A stretch of 64,000 nt of DNA from Apolygus lucorum (GCA_009739505.2 CM019168.2:13206001-13270000), one strand, 5' to 3'; shown: positions 22,244 to 34,215, numbered from the stretch's first letter. The notes: generated from the letters alone by a model not told the origin. A program made the numbers and translations.

Positions 22244-22325
22244 ATACATGTTTAACATGTTATACATGTTTCACATGTTTTACATGTTATACATGTTTTA
22301 CATGTTAACATTTATACATGTTTTC
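22244..22325. repeat. ACATGTT-type minisatellite
   Basis: About eight imperfect copies of a 9-10-bp palindromic unit (TACATGTT, AACATGTT). Confidence 0.85.
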
Positions 22326-22332
22326 TTGTTAA

Positions 22333-22708
22333 CATTTATATTTTTATTATTGGAAATAATTAACCAGAAAATTGCAATCCCTTCTCCCTAAAAATTTATG
22401 TTTTACGTTTCAAGGTAAATAGAATCCAAAAATGTAATAAAACTTCCGTCCGTTCGCCATACGTTTGGTCTCTTAAAGTTGACTGAAACTAATAAAATTC
22501 GGTACGTACCCTCCATTCGGGTTCTAGTTGTACTCCGTAGGTTTTGGTTGATCTACAGCAATTTTAAGGAGTGTTGTAGAGAGGATGAAATGTTCTAAAT
22601 AACTCAATAAATCAAAATTATATACAATGATATACCTCCATTATGAAGAAATCACTCGATTTTTGAATTTTTAGAGACCACCTCTACTTCTGTAGGACCA
22701 ACCGTTGT
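22333..22708 (-). mobile_element. Family A repeat fragment, copy 8 (old)
   Basis: Diverged reverse copy: decayed terminal hairpin at the start, then 'TTTACGTTTCAAGGTAAATA', 'CTTCCGTCCGTTCGCC', 'GGGTTCTAGTTG' and 'CTGTAGGACCAACCG'. Confidence 0.6.
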
Positions 22709-23904
22709 GTTGAATTTAGATTAAATTAAGTTAATTTTTGGTTACTTGTGAAGAAAGTATTACACCGTTGTTTAACAATTTTGAGCGCTTTATAAGGCCC
22801 TGGACGGAAGGTAAACCCCTCTGTTTGAATCTCCCGCCCGTTACCGAGCAGCCCGCCACTCTGCCCCCCAGTTCTGCCGTACCCCGATTTACCGATGCAA
22901 TAAGAGTTCATCAATGCATACCAGAATTAAGAACCAGTACGAGTGATTAAAGTCTTGTTTAATGAAGATCAAAAGTACAATTAATCCGTTCAAGAACATC
23001 AATAATGACCATGCAAGTTCAGATCCGAGTGGGATTCTCGTCCGTTTCCCCCCTCACCTTTACTCCCTGGAAGTAGTTGGACCAGCTACGATGTTCAACC
23101 GTTTCCCGCCATTTTACTCCGCTGTTTTTACTCATTTTATCATACCGTTTCTGTACAATACACACCCTTTCAAGTTCATTATTGTTCAGTTCTTTTAACG
23201 CCATTCGTGTTCGTAGAAAAATCGTTCACTATTCGTTGGAAAGCCCTAAATTTGTGCATAAATTATATTCTGTCGAAACCGCGGTAATTATGGAAGAAAC
23301 TGAGATGTACCCCTGAGTTAAAAGAACTGTAAACAACATTTGCTATAAGAGCTTGTTTCACGTCAACAAACAATTATTGAGAGAGCATGTTATTATAGGT
23401 AGGTAGACGGGTGATGGGGGCGGGAAAAGACAAAGTAAAATTTACTTTGTTTTGGGCCCAATACATTGGGACATTTAATGTCCCAATGTGTTGCAGACTC
23501 GTATGCAAGCGTTTGTGTTTCGTCTTCCATTTATTCAGTTAAGTTTCTCCCACTATTCGTTATAATCCTAATCCAAATTGGTAACCTTGACGTTTAGTAT
23601 CCAAATTTTCAAGTACTTAATACTTTGTCCTCTATTCCTTGATTGCTGAACATAATTCATTCACAAAACAATGGATAGTACTAATTTATTTGTACTCCTT
23701 TACCCATGGTACCACTACTGACACCGAATCAATATGGCAAATGGCACGCCAGTCCCATTGTGTCACTAGACGTCTGAAAAATCTTAGGTAATCCACAGCT
23801 GTCCCTAAGTGTCATTAGAGTAGTTACCCAACTAAATTTAAATTAAAATTTTAAATTTATAAAAAGAGCGGAATTTTATGACACATTTTTGTGAGATATT
23901 GGAA
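22709..23904. other. No recognised gene
   Basis: Open frames at 22726-22914, 22738-22950, 22962-23198 and 23077-23316 overlap on both strands and lack motifs. GGGACATTTAATGTCCC near 23469 is a short palindrome. Nothing is called. Confidence 0.4.
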
Positions 23905-24229
23905 GTAGCAAATTATTTCACGATGGTTTATTATTTTTCTGTATAGATCACTCGTCTGCAAAAATCATAGCTCTGCCATTGTCACTATTTATTAATTTTT
24001 TACCTACCAACCATAGGTACCTATTACCTACGAGAGTTTTAGAGCTAGGGCATTTTTGAAATTTTCAAACCAAAGCCTCGCGGCGCAACTAGACCCCAAA
24101 TGGAAATTGAGGGTTGAAATTTTCAAAAATGCCCTAGCTCTGAAACTTTACTAAAGCTGTGAGCTTTGTACATGAGTGATCTATACAGGAAAATAATAAG
24201 CCTCCGTGAAATAATTTGCAGCGTTTTTT
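23905..24229. mobile_element. Family A-derived palindrome, copy 9
   Basis: Both ends are the A 5' terminus in inverted orientation ('GCAAATTATTTCACGATGG' and its complement, plus the GTATAGATCACT block). Between them, A-core fragments ('GAGAGTTTTAGAGCTAGGGC' and its complement) also face each other, so the whole 325 bp folds back. Confidence 0.7.
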
Positions 24230-24245
24230 CATTGCCTACTTTTAT

Positions 24246-24312
24246 TTTTTTTAATGAACTCCCCTGAAAGACGCAGGAGGCACGCCATAAATAAAAATAA
24301 ATAAATAAATCA
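24246..24312 (+). mobile_element. LINE 3' tail remnant
   Basis: GACGCAGGAGGCACGCCATAA followed by an (AAAT)n-type run resembles the 3' end of a dead-on-arrival non-LTR retrotransposon. Nothing else of the element is recognisable. Confidence 0.4.
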
Positions 24313-24550
24313 AATATAATGGGGTGGATGCCCAGGACTCACCCGACGCCAGCTCTAGGGATGAGGGAGGATGAGGAAGGTTGGGGTGGGAGAGAGGAAG
24401 TGCCTCTATAAAACGACCACCAGTTCAAATATGAGCCGAGCAGGACACGGATGGTGATACCACGGAGTACGCCTTCTGAGATGCCCAACTCGCGCAACTC
24501 CGTGGCACTTTTCCCGCACCGAACCCCACGCCATGACACCCCGAGCCTAA

Positions 24551-25034
24551 CCATAGGTAGGTGCTACCTACCTACTAAATAATTACCTTCCCAGATAAAA
24601 TTTGAACGAATATTAAACCTCTTTAGTGATTCACATTCATGATTCTGTTCTATCGAAAGAAAACCTTTAAGGTCTCGTACAGAGTGACAAGGTTTGTCCT
24701 ACAGAGCCCTACGTGGTCTATAAAAATTCAATACTATATTAAATTGGTGAAGATTTAATACCTTTATTTCGATAGTTTTTGAGCTAAGGTTCTTTTGAAA
24801 ATTTCAACCCTCAAATTTCACCCCTTAGAAGTGACTGACATCAACCAAAACCTTCGCGGCACAAATAGGCCCCAAATGAAGCCTACATACCAAATTTCAA
24901 CCAAATCGATACGGCGGACGCGTGGAAATATTTATTTATTTTTTTTTGATTTTCGGATTCTACGTAGTAGGTACCTTAAAAAGTAAAAAATCAAATTCTG
25001 AAGGGGGTTTAAATTTTTTTCTTGCTCATTTCTA
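24551..25034 (+). mobile_element. Family A/B repeat fragment, copy 10
   Basis: Core and 3' part ('GGTTTGTCCTACAGAGCCCT', 'CATCAACCAAAACCTTCGCG', 'CAAATCGATACGGCGGACG'), ending without the terminal hairpin. Confidence 0.7.
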
Positions 25035-26069
25035 CATTTCTAGCACCATTGGACCCCCAAAACTTAATAGTATCCCATGATTCAGAATGTACGATAGAAA
25101 ACTCGTGGATACGAGTACATGATTCGTGGGTAGTCAGAGGAAACAGAGGACAGGGCTGAGAAGCCAAAATTTTGGTAAAAAAAAAACTAGTTTCCCTCCA
25201 ACTGAAAATTCATTTCCCTCCAATTAAAACTGTCATAACTCCTGCATATTCAAATTTTAGGATATCGTTGGAAAGAGCGTTAAAGAAGAGAGAAGCCTAA
25301 GCTTAGTGATGGGTACCGGGCTTCACTTTAGTATTAGGACAAACTTCTTGGAGAATTTCAAGAATTACACCAATTATGTTCAGTTTTCTTAATATTAATT
25401 CCTTAACATTGTGTCAAATGGAAATCAACGACTATCACTGAACTTTGTGTGATATTTGATACCAGTGCATTGAACGATAATTATTGGATCACATTTGAAT
25501 GACAGCTGTTTGATTGTTCCAACAGTTCAAAATTCTCTCCATTACAAAATTCACTGTAGTTATTCTAATTTTATAGTTATTCTAAGCTTATAACTACTTA
25601 CTCCAATTTATTCGCGTTTTTTTCTTTTTTTTTTTGAATATGAATTCAAGTTGAGTAATGTATGAGCTTATGGTTTAATTTCGCGTACACCTGATACAGG
25701 AACTATTTTATTTTCATTTAATTCAATTGATGAAATCAAGTGTCAGTGGGTATTTTATGATAAGAATACTCTGTTACCTACTGCCTTTATGGTCGTTTTT
25801 CGCTTTCTCTAGTACTTATATGATTTGAAACTGGATTATATTTTTGTGCAAAAAATGACGGGCTAATTGCTGGTTATTTTCGTACCATTTCCTCATGTCC
25901 TGCACTCACTGGTTCATGGTAGAATATGTCAGTTCTTGATAGAATATGTCGGAAACATAATCATAAATATGATAAACGTTGATATATTATGGTAGGCGGC
26001 TCCCCAGTTGTTGCAAAAACCATCCTACCCGATCGTTTCATTCATAAGTCGTCTTCTGAGAAGGCTGAG
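25035..26069. other. No recognised gene
   Basis: AT-rich, without recognisable repeats or coding signals. Confidence 0.5.
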
Positions 26070-26584
<515 letters not shown>

Positions 26585-26595
26585 AATCGAAAACT
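26585..26595 (+). promoter_or_regulatory. Predicted self-primer binding site
   Basis: AATCGAAAACT starts at the first base after the LTR. It is the exact reverse complement of AGTTTTCGATT at the predicted transcript 5' end. It does not begin with TGG, as a tRNA 3'-end match would. The layout is that of Tf1-type self-primed elements. Confidence 0.65.
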
Positions 26596-26606
26596 CGGTT
26601 CTAAAC

Positions 26607-27122
26607 ATGACGGACGTACGCGCGAAATTCCTGATAATTGCCGCGGCCAGTGAGGACAAAAAAACGTCAGTTTATCACGTCAAACAGTTTCGGATCCTCA
26701 ATGAAAGAGAAATCTACGTATTTCCGCCAGACAAGCGTTCAATTGGGAATCATCAAGAACTTGCGAAAAATACAATCATCAAGAGTGCACTGAAGTCAAT
26801 CAAATTGAGAGGCCAGTTTCGAAACATTACTATAACGCTTTCTGATGACCTACAAGCAATCTATCTCGACTCAGAAGGAAATCCCTGTTTCGAGGGTGAG
26901 TACTTAGAGGAACTTCCTGATCTCGCAACACCTGACTTGCAGCAACCACATCACATCGAACAACCATCGCGTGAACAACTACCGGAATGGAAACCCTTGA
27001 AATCGGTCACAAATGATATTGTTCTGGGTAAATTCAATGGGAAAAACTTCAATGCTTCAACGTGGCTTACGACGCTAGAGACTGAATGTGCCCGTCTAGA
27101 AATTCCAGAGGAACGTTATTGA
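26607..27122 (+). CDS. gag: Truncated Gag-like protein of Ty3/Gypsy element
   Basis: A 171-residue frame starting only 22 bases after the LTR, at the first ATG in this frame after the priming site. Residues 130-171 contain 'KFNGKNFNASTWLTTLETEC', typical of the N-terminal capsid region of arthropod Ty3/Gypsy Gag. No zinc knuckle or protease follows. A TGA at 27120-27122 sits at a deletion junction where the sequence jumps to RNase H. The rest of Gag, protease and nearly all reverse transcriptase are missing. The peptide could still be made, but it lacks the parts needed for a complete particle protein. Gag assignment rests on position and that motif. Confidence 0.75.
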   Translation: MTDVRAKFLIIAAASEDKKTSVYHVKQFRILNEREIYVFPPDKRSIGNHQELAKNTIIKSALKSIKLRGQFRNITITLSDDLQAIYLDSEGNPCFEGEYLEELPDLATPDLQQPHHIEQPSREQLPEWKPLKSVTNDIVLGKFNGKNFNASTWLTTLETECARLEIPEERY

Positions 27123-27129
27123 CAGGAAC

Positions 27130-28743
27130 TTGCCAATTGTTATTTATACTGACGCGAGCAAGGAGGGAATTGGCGCTATCCTTAAGCAGCCTCAAAGCGA
27201 TGGCATTGAAAAACCAGTCGCCTATTTTTCAAAAAAACTGAATGAAAGCCAAAAGAAAAAAAAGGCAATTTACATAGAAAGTATAGCGATTAGAGAGGCA
27301 GTGAAATACTGGCGGTATTGGTTGATAGGTCGACCATTTAAAATTGTAACTGACCATAAGCCATTAGAAAATTTAAACTTGAAGGCTAGGACGGACGAAG
27401 AGTTGGGTGACCTCGCAAACTATCTCTTACAATACGATTTCAAGATAGTCTACAGGACTGGATCAGCCAATGCTGAAGCAGACTGTCTATCGAGAAACCC
27501 TGTTCTGGAGGGCGACTACGATAACGATGACTATGAACCTCTACGTACGGCTAATCTACTGGAGTTACAAGACATAAAGAGTAGCCAGAAGAACATGATT
27601 AAGGGTAAACAAGATATTATAAAGAAAGGGATAATATTACGGAAAACTAATGCTGCAGAACGAATAGTACTTGATAAACATTATGGGCTACAACTGGTTA
27701 AGAAGGTACACTTACAATACGGCCACATAGGTCCGAAACATATAATAAACACAATAAAAAATTATTACTACTTCCATAACATGTATAAAGAAATTCATCG
27801 ATTCTGTTCCATGTGTGACATTTGCCTTAAAAATAAATCAAGACGTAATAGAGAAACAGGTTTTTTGGGTCACTTGGGACCCGCCAATACGTCATTTCAA
27901 ATCATGTCAATTGACACAATAGGCGGATTTGGAGGAAATAAATCAACGAAAAGATATCTACACTTATTGATTGATCACTTCACTCGTTATGCATACATTT
28001 CAACGTCACCAAATCAAACTGCTAGCGAATTCATTAAATTAACTAAAATTGTACAAAATATCCATCAAATTGGTACATTGTTAACCGACCAGTATGCAGG
28101 TTTGAGCTCGAAAGAATTCACTGACTATCTTCAGGAAAACCATATAAGTCATCTCTATACAGCCATTGATCACCCTGCTTCTAACGGACTAAACGAACGT
28201 TTGAACCAAACACTAATCAATCGAATAAGATGCAAAATCAACGAAAATAAACACAAGATAGCGTGGACGTCAATAGCTAGAAGATGTACTGAGGAATATA
28301 ACAATACAGTACACAGCGTCACCTTATATACTCCAAATTATCTGATGAATTGTACTACGCCAGATTTGGTTCCGAAAGAGTTCCTTAAAATCCCTGATTA
28401 TCGGCAGGATCTGAAAATAGCTTTCAGAAACTCAGTAAAAGCACATGAAGAAAACAAGAAAAGATACGATTCTAAAAGAAAAAACATTTCACTTGAAATA
28501 GGGGACAGCGTATATGTTGAGAACGGAAATAAGCTTAACCGTAAGAAGCTGGATGAAATTCGTTTAGGGCCTTTCCCCATTGTCAATAAACTCTCCAACT
28601 CGGTTTATCAAGTGAACGTCGGATATAACGACAGAGAAGACAAGCGCCTATGCCACATTAGCAAGATCATCAAAGTAAACGATCAAGACTCAAACATGCT
28701 CAGCAGCTATCCGTCTGGGACGCTCTCAACTACAGTGACTTGA
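27130..28743 (+). CDS. pol: RNase H-integrase remnant of Ty3/Gypsy pol
   Basis: A 537-residue frame without a natural start; its reading frame is open back across the junction and lies +1 relative to gag. RNase H covers about residues 1-125 with the catalytic set intact (D8, E50, D75, D118). Integrase follows. Its zinc module is H194-x4-H199-x29-C229-x2-C232. The core has D262, D320 and E356, with 35 residues between the last two (DD35E). A GPY/F-like C-terminal module contains 'LDEIRLGPFPIV'. No chromodomain follows and the tail is short. Protease and reverse transcriptase are absent, so the copy cannot replicate alone. Integrase and RNase H show no stops or visible catalytic damage, which fits a recent deletion or mobilisation in trans. 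Translation would need another start or the original fusion. Confidence 0.9.
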   Translation: MPIVIYTDASKEGIGAILKQPQSDGIEKPVAYFSKKLNESQKKKKAIYIESIAIREAVKYWRYWLIGRPFKIVTDHKPLENLNLKARTDEELGDLANYLLQYDFKIVYRTGSANAEADCLSRNPVLEGDYDNDDYEPLRTANLLELQDIKSSQKNMIKGKQDIIKKGIILRKTNAAERIVLDKHYGLQLVKKVHLQYGHIGPKHIINTIKNYYYFHNMYKEIHRFCSMCDICLKNKSRRNRETGFLGHLGPANTSFQIMSIDTIGGFGGNKSTKRYLHLLIDHFTRYAYISTSPNQTASEFIKLTKIVQNIHQIGTLLTDQYAGLSSKEFTDYLQENHISHLYTAIDHPASNGLNERLNQTLINRIRCKINENKHKIAWTSIARRCTEEYNNTVHSVTLYTPNYLMNCTTPDLVPKEFLKIPDYRQDLKIAFRNSVKAHEENKKRYDSKRKNISLEIGDSVYVENGNKLNRKKLDEIRLGPFPIVNKLSNSVYQVNVGYNDREDKRLCHISKIIKVNDQDSNMLSSYPSGTLSTTVT

Positions 28744-28813
28744 CTGGGTGCAGTGGCACCTGTTGTGTTTTGGTGCTGATCGTGCTTCAATGATTTACTG
28801 GTGTAAATCACTT

Positions 28814-28825
28814 GGGGTGGGGGGA
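28814..28825 (+). promoter_or_regulatory. Polypurine tract
   Basis: GGGGTGGGGGGA lies directly before the 3' LTR, the expected position for plus-strand priming. One T interrupts it. Confidence 0.85.
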
Positions 28826-29049
28826 TGTAAGATTCTCGTCTGACCTCGCATCTTGTTAGTCATTCCATGTCGTTTTTCAAACCCACAGCTGTTGTCTTAG
28901 TTACCAAGAACTTTACTTTCATCTCCCGTTTTGTGCATTTATAATCCGTTTGTACGTTAGAATCGACTTAGTTTTCGATTCTCAATAAATTTTGAGCATC
29001 GTTTCTTTTGTGTCATTTCGGTTTGTGGATGTTAACCCTAAGTCTTACA
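28826..29049 (+). mobile_element. 3' LTR of Ty3/Gypsy element (224 bp)
   Basis: TGTAAGATTC to AGTCTTACA, differing from the 5' LTR at one base. The flank is (TA)n, while the 5' flank is (TG)n, so a 4-5-bp target duplication cannot be recognised. Slippage in the array probably erased it. Confidence 0.95.
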
Positions 29050-29147
29050 TATATATATATACATCCGCAACTATTCATTCTTTTCACGGTTCTATACCTG
29101 TTCTGAGATTTTCACTAATTTCAGACTTATTCATTATTAAATTTTAA

Positions 29148-29330
29148 ACGCCATGAATTATTACGCAATGGTTTTTTAATTTCACTGTATACAACATCCG
29201 TCTGAGTAGATTGCGGCTTTTCTATCTATCTGAGAGTTGTGGGTGCCCTCATTACGAAATTTGATCCTTGGTTGCTAAGGACGCAAAACTCCATTAAAAA
29301 ACATACAACGATCGCATTTTATGGATAATT
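29148..29330 (+). mobile_element. Family A repeat fragment (5' end)
   Basis: AACGCCATGAATTATTACGC plus the 'GGTTGCTAAGGACGCAAAAC' and 'GATCGCATTTTATGG' parts. It is cut at about 29330 by the LINE remnant. Confidence 0.55.
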
Positions 29331-29339
29331 TTTTGGATT

Positions 29340-30180
29340 TTTTTTTTCGGATAATTCACTTCCGTCAGTGAACTCTCTATACTTTGCAATGCTCCATATT
29401 CTCTGCCGAGCTTTATGTAATTCATAAGTCATTTACACTTGCCACCTTGGATGAAGAGCGAGTTCTGGTGTGTTCTGGCTCACTCAGCGCCATTCAAGCA
29501 ATTAAAAAAGGAGTGGGGGCACACCCATTGGTAGAGAATATTCATTTTTCTGTCCAGCTTTTCTGGCTTCAAGGCATTTTCGTGATTATTAGTTGGGTAA
29601 CTCGCCATAACGGAATAGTTGGCAATGAGATAGCTGACCGACAAGCAAGAGCTGCCACAGAAGAAAGCATAACATCTCCCTTATACATCCGTTCCGAACA
29701 CATTTCCACTTTGAGAATTTCTGTTTGGAATTCTTGGAAATCGGACTGGGGTTTTATGCAACACCAAAAGCTTTGGGCAATGAAAAAAGATGTCTCATCA
29801 TGGTCAACATCGAGCAGGTCATCGAGCAGGTCATCTTGACAAGACTGCGGAATGGACACACACGACTGACACATGGCAACCTCATGTCCAGGATGCGGAT
29901 TCCTCCTCCTGTTTGCAACATATGTCGATGTCAACTGACTGTTTACTACCTGCTAATGGAATGTCCAGTTTCTTGCACCATGCAGCATCCCACCACTCCA
30001 CCAGTACTTCCACAAGACCTTGAACAGTTGTTAGGAAACAATTTCACCTTCTTGATACCATTTTTTTAAACTAAAAAAAAACAGCTTATATTATGAACTT
30101 CAAATAGTAATTGTTAACTCTTTGTATTCGGCGCTCATGACCAGAAAAAGTTGCATGGGCTTAAATAAAATAAAGTAAAA
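29340..30180 (+). pseudogene. I/Jockey-like LINE 3' remnant: RNase H and zinc-knuckle region
   Basis: Frame 29384-29839 shows a LINE-type RNase H. 'SIFSAELYVI' holds the conserved E, and 'ISWVTRHNGIVGNEIADRQA' holds the last H/D motif. The middle motif reads 'VCSGSLSAI', where the family has a D two residues before L, so that catalytic residue is a G here. After an 11-12-bp duplication (GAGCAGGTCATC twice, near 29813-29836) the frame shifts. The next frame (29725-30069) gives 'LTRLRNGHTRLTHGNLM' and a 'PPPVCNICRCQLTVYYLLME' zinc-binding stretch typical after RNase H in these elements. The 3' end is an A-rich TAAATAAAATAAAG tail near 30170. It is 5' truncated and non-functional. Confidence 0.85.
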
Positions 30181-30260
30181 CCATAATATGGTTAAATATT
30201 AATTATTATTTAAGATATTAAATATTTAAGGTTAAATATTAAAGATTAAAAACACTATTA

Positions 30261-31500
30261 TTGTTAAGTGATGCATGCATTCCAGGGGACGTCCCATTGG
30301 ATAAGCGGTTGATCAATTTAAACCAGTTTGTAAGCGAAAAAACTGTTTCACTCGATGTAATTTACCTACTTAGTATTTCAGGCAAGAAATAGTGGTCTCC
30401 CCCCTCCCCATCGCCCTTATCCACCATAACGTTTCTAGCGGCATGGGAGCATCTAATTTTTCGAAGAGCTTTTGAAAATTCATGATCTACGATACCCAAC
30501 ATGCAAATTCGAGTTCACCCCCCCCCCCCCCCCCCCGGCAATGGAGCCAGCCTGGTACCAAAGTGGGAATGCGTCGTAACGTTGAACTTTCAAATATTAG
30601 TTTTAGTAGGCAGTCCGTAGAAGTTCACATCCGTGTCCAAGGTGAGACACAAAAAAAACGTCTGCCAAGTGGGTGTGGCACATAGCTTCCTCGTATCCAT
30701 AACCCGATTATATAGATGATCCGATGCATAGTAGTTAATCTCAAATCACCAATCTCTAATTACCTTTCACTACCCTCATAGGGGACCATCTACACGCTAA
30801 TCTGGACAGTCCTAGAAAAATTCATCAAATTCGGATGAAAAATGTAAGTGTTATGGCCGCTACAAGGATTTTACGTTTGCGCGTGCGCAGATGCTTCTGT
30901 AAATTTTAAGGCCTTGATTTTCCTTGAGGCCCATCTACAACCTAATCCGCGTAATCCCTGAAAATGTCATCGAAATCGGGTAGAAAATGTAGAAATTATG
31001 GACGTTACAAGGAAATTCACGTTTTCGCATGCGCAGTGGCTACTTCCGGTCCGAAGGTGGTGATTTTCATAGGGGACCATCTACACACCAACCCGCACAA
31101 TCTCTGGAAATTTCATAGAAATCGGACAATAACTTCGTATTGTTATACGCGTTTCAAGGAATTCATGACAGACACACAGACAGACAGACACGAAACCAAA
31201 ATTGTCCAGGAAGGAAAACGCGAGTGGAAATTTTGATTATGGAGAACTTTTTTTTTCATCCTTGAAAAGTGAAAACAAAGCTTCCGCTACCTTGGTAGAC
31301 TCGGAAGCAAAAATACGAAATATGCAGTTTATGGTGTCCTGGCACCATGGTGGCACCACTATTAGTTCCATGGTGGTACAGAGAATAACTCATGAAAATC
31401 CGGAGGTATAAAGAGAATTTTTCCTCAATTTCAAACCTTGGGTACAATTAGTAAGCTATAAAGGACCCGAAATATTAAAAAATCGGATATTTTGTGAATA
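30261..31500 (+). repeat. Family D repeat, copy 1 (split by family C)
   Basis: Matches 51665-52245: 'GCATGCATTCCAGGGGACGT', 'GTTTCACTCGATGTAATTTA', a poly-C run (30516-30537), 'TTAGTTTTAGTAGGCAGTCC'. After the family C insert (30650-31313) it continues with 'TATGGTGTCCTGGCACCATG'. No coding sense is evident. Confidence 0.8.
30650..31313 (+). mobile_element. Family C element, copy 4 (full length, edges fixed)
   Basis: Edges are defined by comparing family D here with the uninterrupted D copy at 51665-52245. The element runs from the AAAAACGTCTGCCAAGTGGG head to the 3' hairpin (outer stem GCTTCCG/CGGAAGC, inner stem CTACC/GGTAG) and a short A run. The head GTCTGCCAAG is an imperfect inverted match of the GTCTACCAAG on the complement near the 3' hairpin. 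It has internal tandem units and a GACAGACAGACA run at about 31175. It is non-coding. Confidence 0.8.
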
Positions 31501-31690
31501 ATATTCAACAAAGCCCCACTCGGGTTTCAGATTTAGTCTAGTTTCAGTCCTCACAAAGAGAGGGTGGTTTGTACTACAGAGCTCTGGGTGCTCATGTAAT
31601 TCTAAAAATTCAATTCAATTTTAAATTGGCAAAAAATCATACCTTCATATTGGAGTTTTCGAGCTAGGGCGTTTTGAAAATTCACCTTAC
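31501..31690 (+). mobile_element. Family A repeat fragment, copy 11
   Basis: A short core piece ('GGTTTGTACTACAGAGCTCT', 'TTTTCGAGCTAGGGCGTTTT'). Confidence 0.6.
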
Positions 31691-33059
31691 TTCAGGCTTA
31701 CTAACGAACCCATGCGTTGATATTCCAAGAGCCTATCCAATATACCTCTAGATTTTCTCATTAATTTATTTTAATAAACTATTTTTTGTGCCACCATGGA
31801 ACATGTCAGTGGTGCCATCTTGGTATCAGAATACCCGAATCCGCGTATTTTGTTAATTTTCAATCGAAACTTTCAACCAAACTGATGATAAAAAATGGAA
31901 ATGAGATTTTCTTAATGGATTCTCTTGCATTACGAAAATCAATGTAAATGAGATTTAGTTTGAACGTAGAATTTTCACAAAATCAGTACCTGGCTCTAAA
32001 TCTCATGAAGTTGATTGCATCGGTGACTTGGGGTTATTTAAATAACCAAAGGAAAACCAATAAGACCCAATAAGATTTGTTGTTTTAAATTGGCTAATAA
32101 ACGTATATAACATTATTTCAGACCCCATTTAACTATTACTTAGAACCCTGTGTAGTTAAGGTTTTGTAAGAGTAAGTTTTGAAATTGATAGGGACAAGGT
32201 TGTCCCTAAGCTTTAGGTATAGCAGGGACAATCCTGTTCCGTGTTTTTTCAGTGAGGTCTTATTTATTCAAAACCGTCCACCGAAGACCCAACAGCCACA
32301 GAGTGAGAAAATATAGTTTTTGGCAGCCTTCCCTAGAAATCCCCTTTAAATCGGTCACCCAATAAAACGGCCTTCCGAATTAATTACGTTTAGCCGAGCA
32401 CTCCCCCGGAAAAGGAAGACAACATCGTGCCGACTCCCCTCCACTTCCCCCTTCACTTCCCTAACCATTAAAATGTTTGAGATAAATCCAGCAGGAGAAC
32501 CTCGTCCTCTGGTACTTTGGCGCGGGTGGCTTATAGGAAAGTTGCACCTTGCCAAAGGCGCTTTGTACTGGATTATTTTGGCAGTCGAGTTCCTCGCTGC
32601 CCTCTCGATTCATTGGGGCTATTTATCAGTGGGGAGCGTGTAAACTAGGCGTCCCCTTTGGAAGCACGGTTCCAGGGAAATTCTCCCGATCCGTGAACGC
32701 TGAATAAATTTCCGTCCTCATGGTCGCTTTAAGGTATTACTGTAGTCAGAGGAATTTCATGGTTAAAACAATAATTACATATATAGACCCTGTTTAAGAA
32801 GGTCGTCTCAGTCTTTGCGATACCCACCCCCACGATCACCCCCCCCCCCCCCACAAACCAACATTTTCTTTTCAATATACCAGTGAACTCCCCAGGATTA
32901 GCTGGTATACCTGCCTGTAGCCACTTTTGTGATTCACTCATTTTATTAAATTTTATTATTGTATACCAATCGATCTGTCAAGGTTTTCTTCTTCTGATGG
33001 TCTTTATTCTGAATTTTTTCTGACAGAACGTACCTACCAAAGGAACATCTTTTTCTGGA
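31691..33059. other. No recognised gene
   Basis: A GTGCCACCATGGAAC phrase near 31790 echoes family D inverted. A C14-15 run sits at about 32838. The minus frame 32355-32555 is not recognisable. Confidence 0.4.
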
Positions 33060-33395
33060 AGTTTTGGGTGCCCCCATATTCATGACGAAATTTGATTATG
33101 AAACTATTTTGAGAAATAATTCTTGGTTGCTGAGGAAGCCCAACTGTGTCACATGAAACCCTATTCAAAGAGAAGAACCAGATCTAACCGGCTAACTCTA
33201 TTGAAAGAATTTGATTAGTGTTAAAATTTGAACGGAGATTAGGCCTCAATTGCGATTCAAAATCGTATTTTTGGTTTACTACAGGTAATAACCCTCAAGA
33301 CCTTATTGGGAGCGAACGGTTGGATAAACAGAGCTCTGCGTGGTCTCATTCGATTCTATTTTTTTCTTTATCGATTCCAAAGGTTCAGAATTGAA
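33060..33395 (+). mobile_element. Family A repeat fragment, copy 12 (internal deletion)
   Basis: The early region ('TTGAACGGAGATTAGGCCTC', 'GGAGCGAACGGTTGG') jumps directly to the 3' end ('TCGATTCCAAAGGTTC'), skipping about 350 bp of core. Confidence 0.65.
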
Positions 33396-33570
33396 ATAAA
33401 ATCGTCTCCAAAAGAGGGCGACCATCTCTGAATCAATCTTATTGGCCTTGAGGGTCTTATTGGCTGCTGAAAGAGCCATCAATGCGATCAGGAATTGATG
33501 TTCGGTCACCCTAGATTTAGAGTAACTTGAACCGAATATTTTATTACGCTTTCGTATAAATTAGCATTCT

Positions 33571-34215
33571 GGTTTATTATATTCAATAATGAACCTTTGG
33601 AATCGACCAAGAAAAAAACATTTTAACACCCCCTCAAAATTTGATGGTTTACGTTTCAAGGTAGGTACGTAGAATCCAAAAATCGAATAAAAATTTGGCC
33701 GTCCGTCCGCCGTACGCCGTACGCGGCACTTTTGCCACTTATCATTGGCCGATTTTGATGAAATTTGGTATGTAGGCTCCATTTGGGGTCTAGTTGTGCC
33801 CCGAAGCTTTTGGTTGATATAGGTCACTTCTAAGGGTTCCAAAATCAATTTTGAAATTTTCAAAACGCCCTAACTCAAAAAATTTTGATATAAAGGTATT
33901 GTTTTTCCTTGAATTTTGGATTCTATAGAATTTTTTGAGACCACCCGGAGCTCTGTAGGACAAACCGTTCGCTCCCTACAAAAATTTAAGGGTTTATATT
34001 GAAATATATATATGTATATATATAAATCAAAACACGAGTGTGAATCGCAAAAGAGGCCTAATCTCCGTTCAAATTAGAGCTGACCGAAATGCGATCAATG
34101 GTTGGTGATTTTGATTTTTTTTTTTTTTTTTTCATACTGGATGGTTGGTGATTTTGTATGCGAGTGATCTATATAGAAAAATAATAAACCATTGTGTAAT
34201 AATTTGCAGCGTTTT
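33571..34215 (-). mobile_element. Family A repeat, copy 13 (full length)
   Basis: Complete reverse copy from the terminal hairpin (33571-33595) to the CGCTGCAAAT end (about 34205). It shares a subfamily-specific feature with copy 16 (40288-40943): a doubled ATCACCAACCAT with poly(A) and a TATATATTTCAATATAAACC insertion. The two look very similar throughout. The 100-residue minus frame inside is a repeat by-product. Confidence 0.9.

Noticed and set aside
24339..24554. 71-residue minus frame in a GC-richer block as a gene
   Set aside because: No recognisable family and no flanking exons; left unannotated.
33561..33863. 100-residue minus-strand open frame with a relative at 40671-40859
   Set aside because: The shared peptide comes from family A repeat DNA in opposite orientations. 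Other copies break the frame, and no motif or start is kept.
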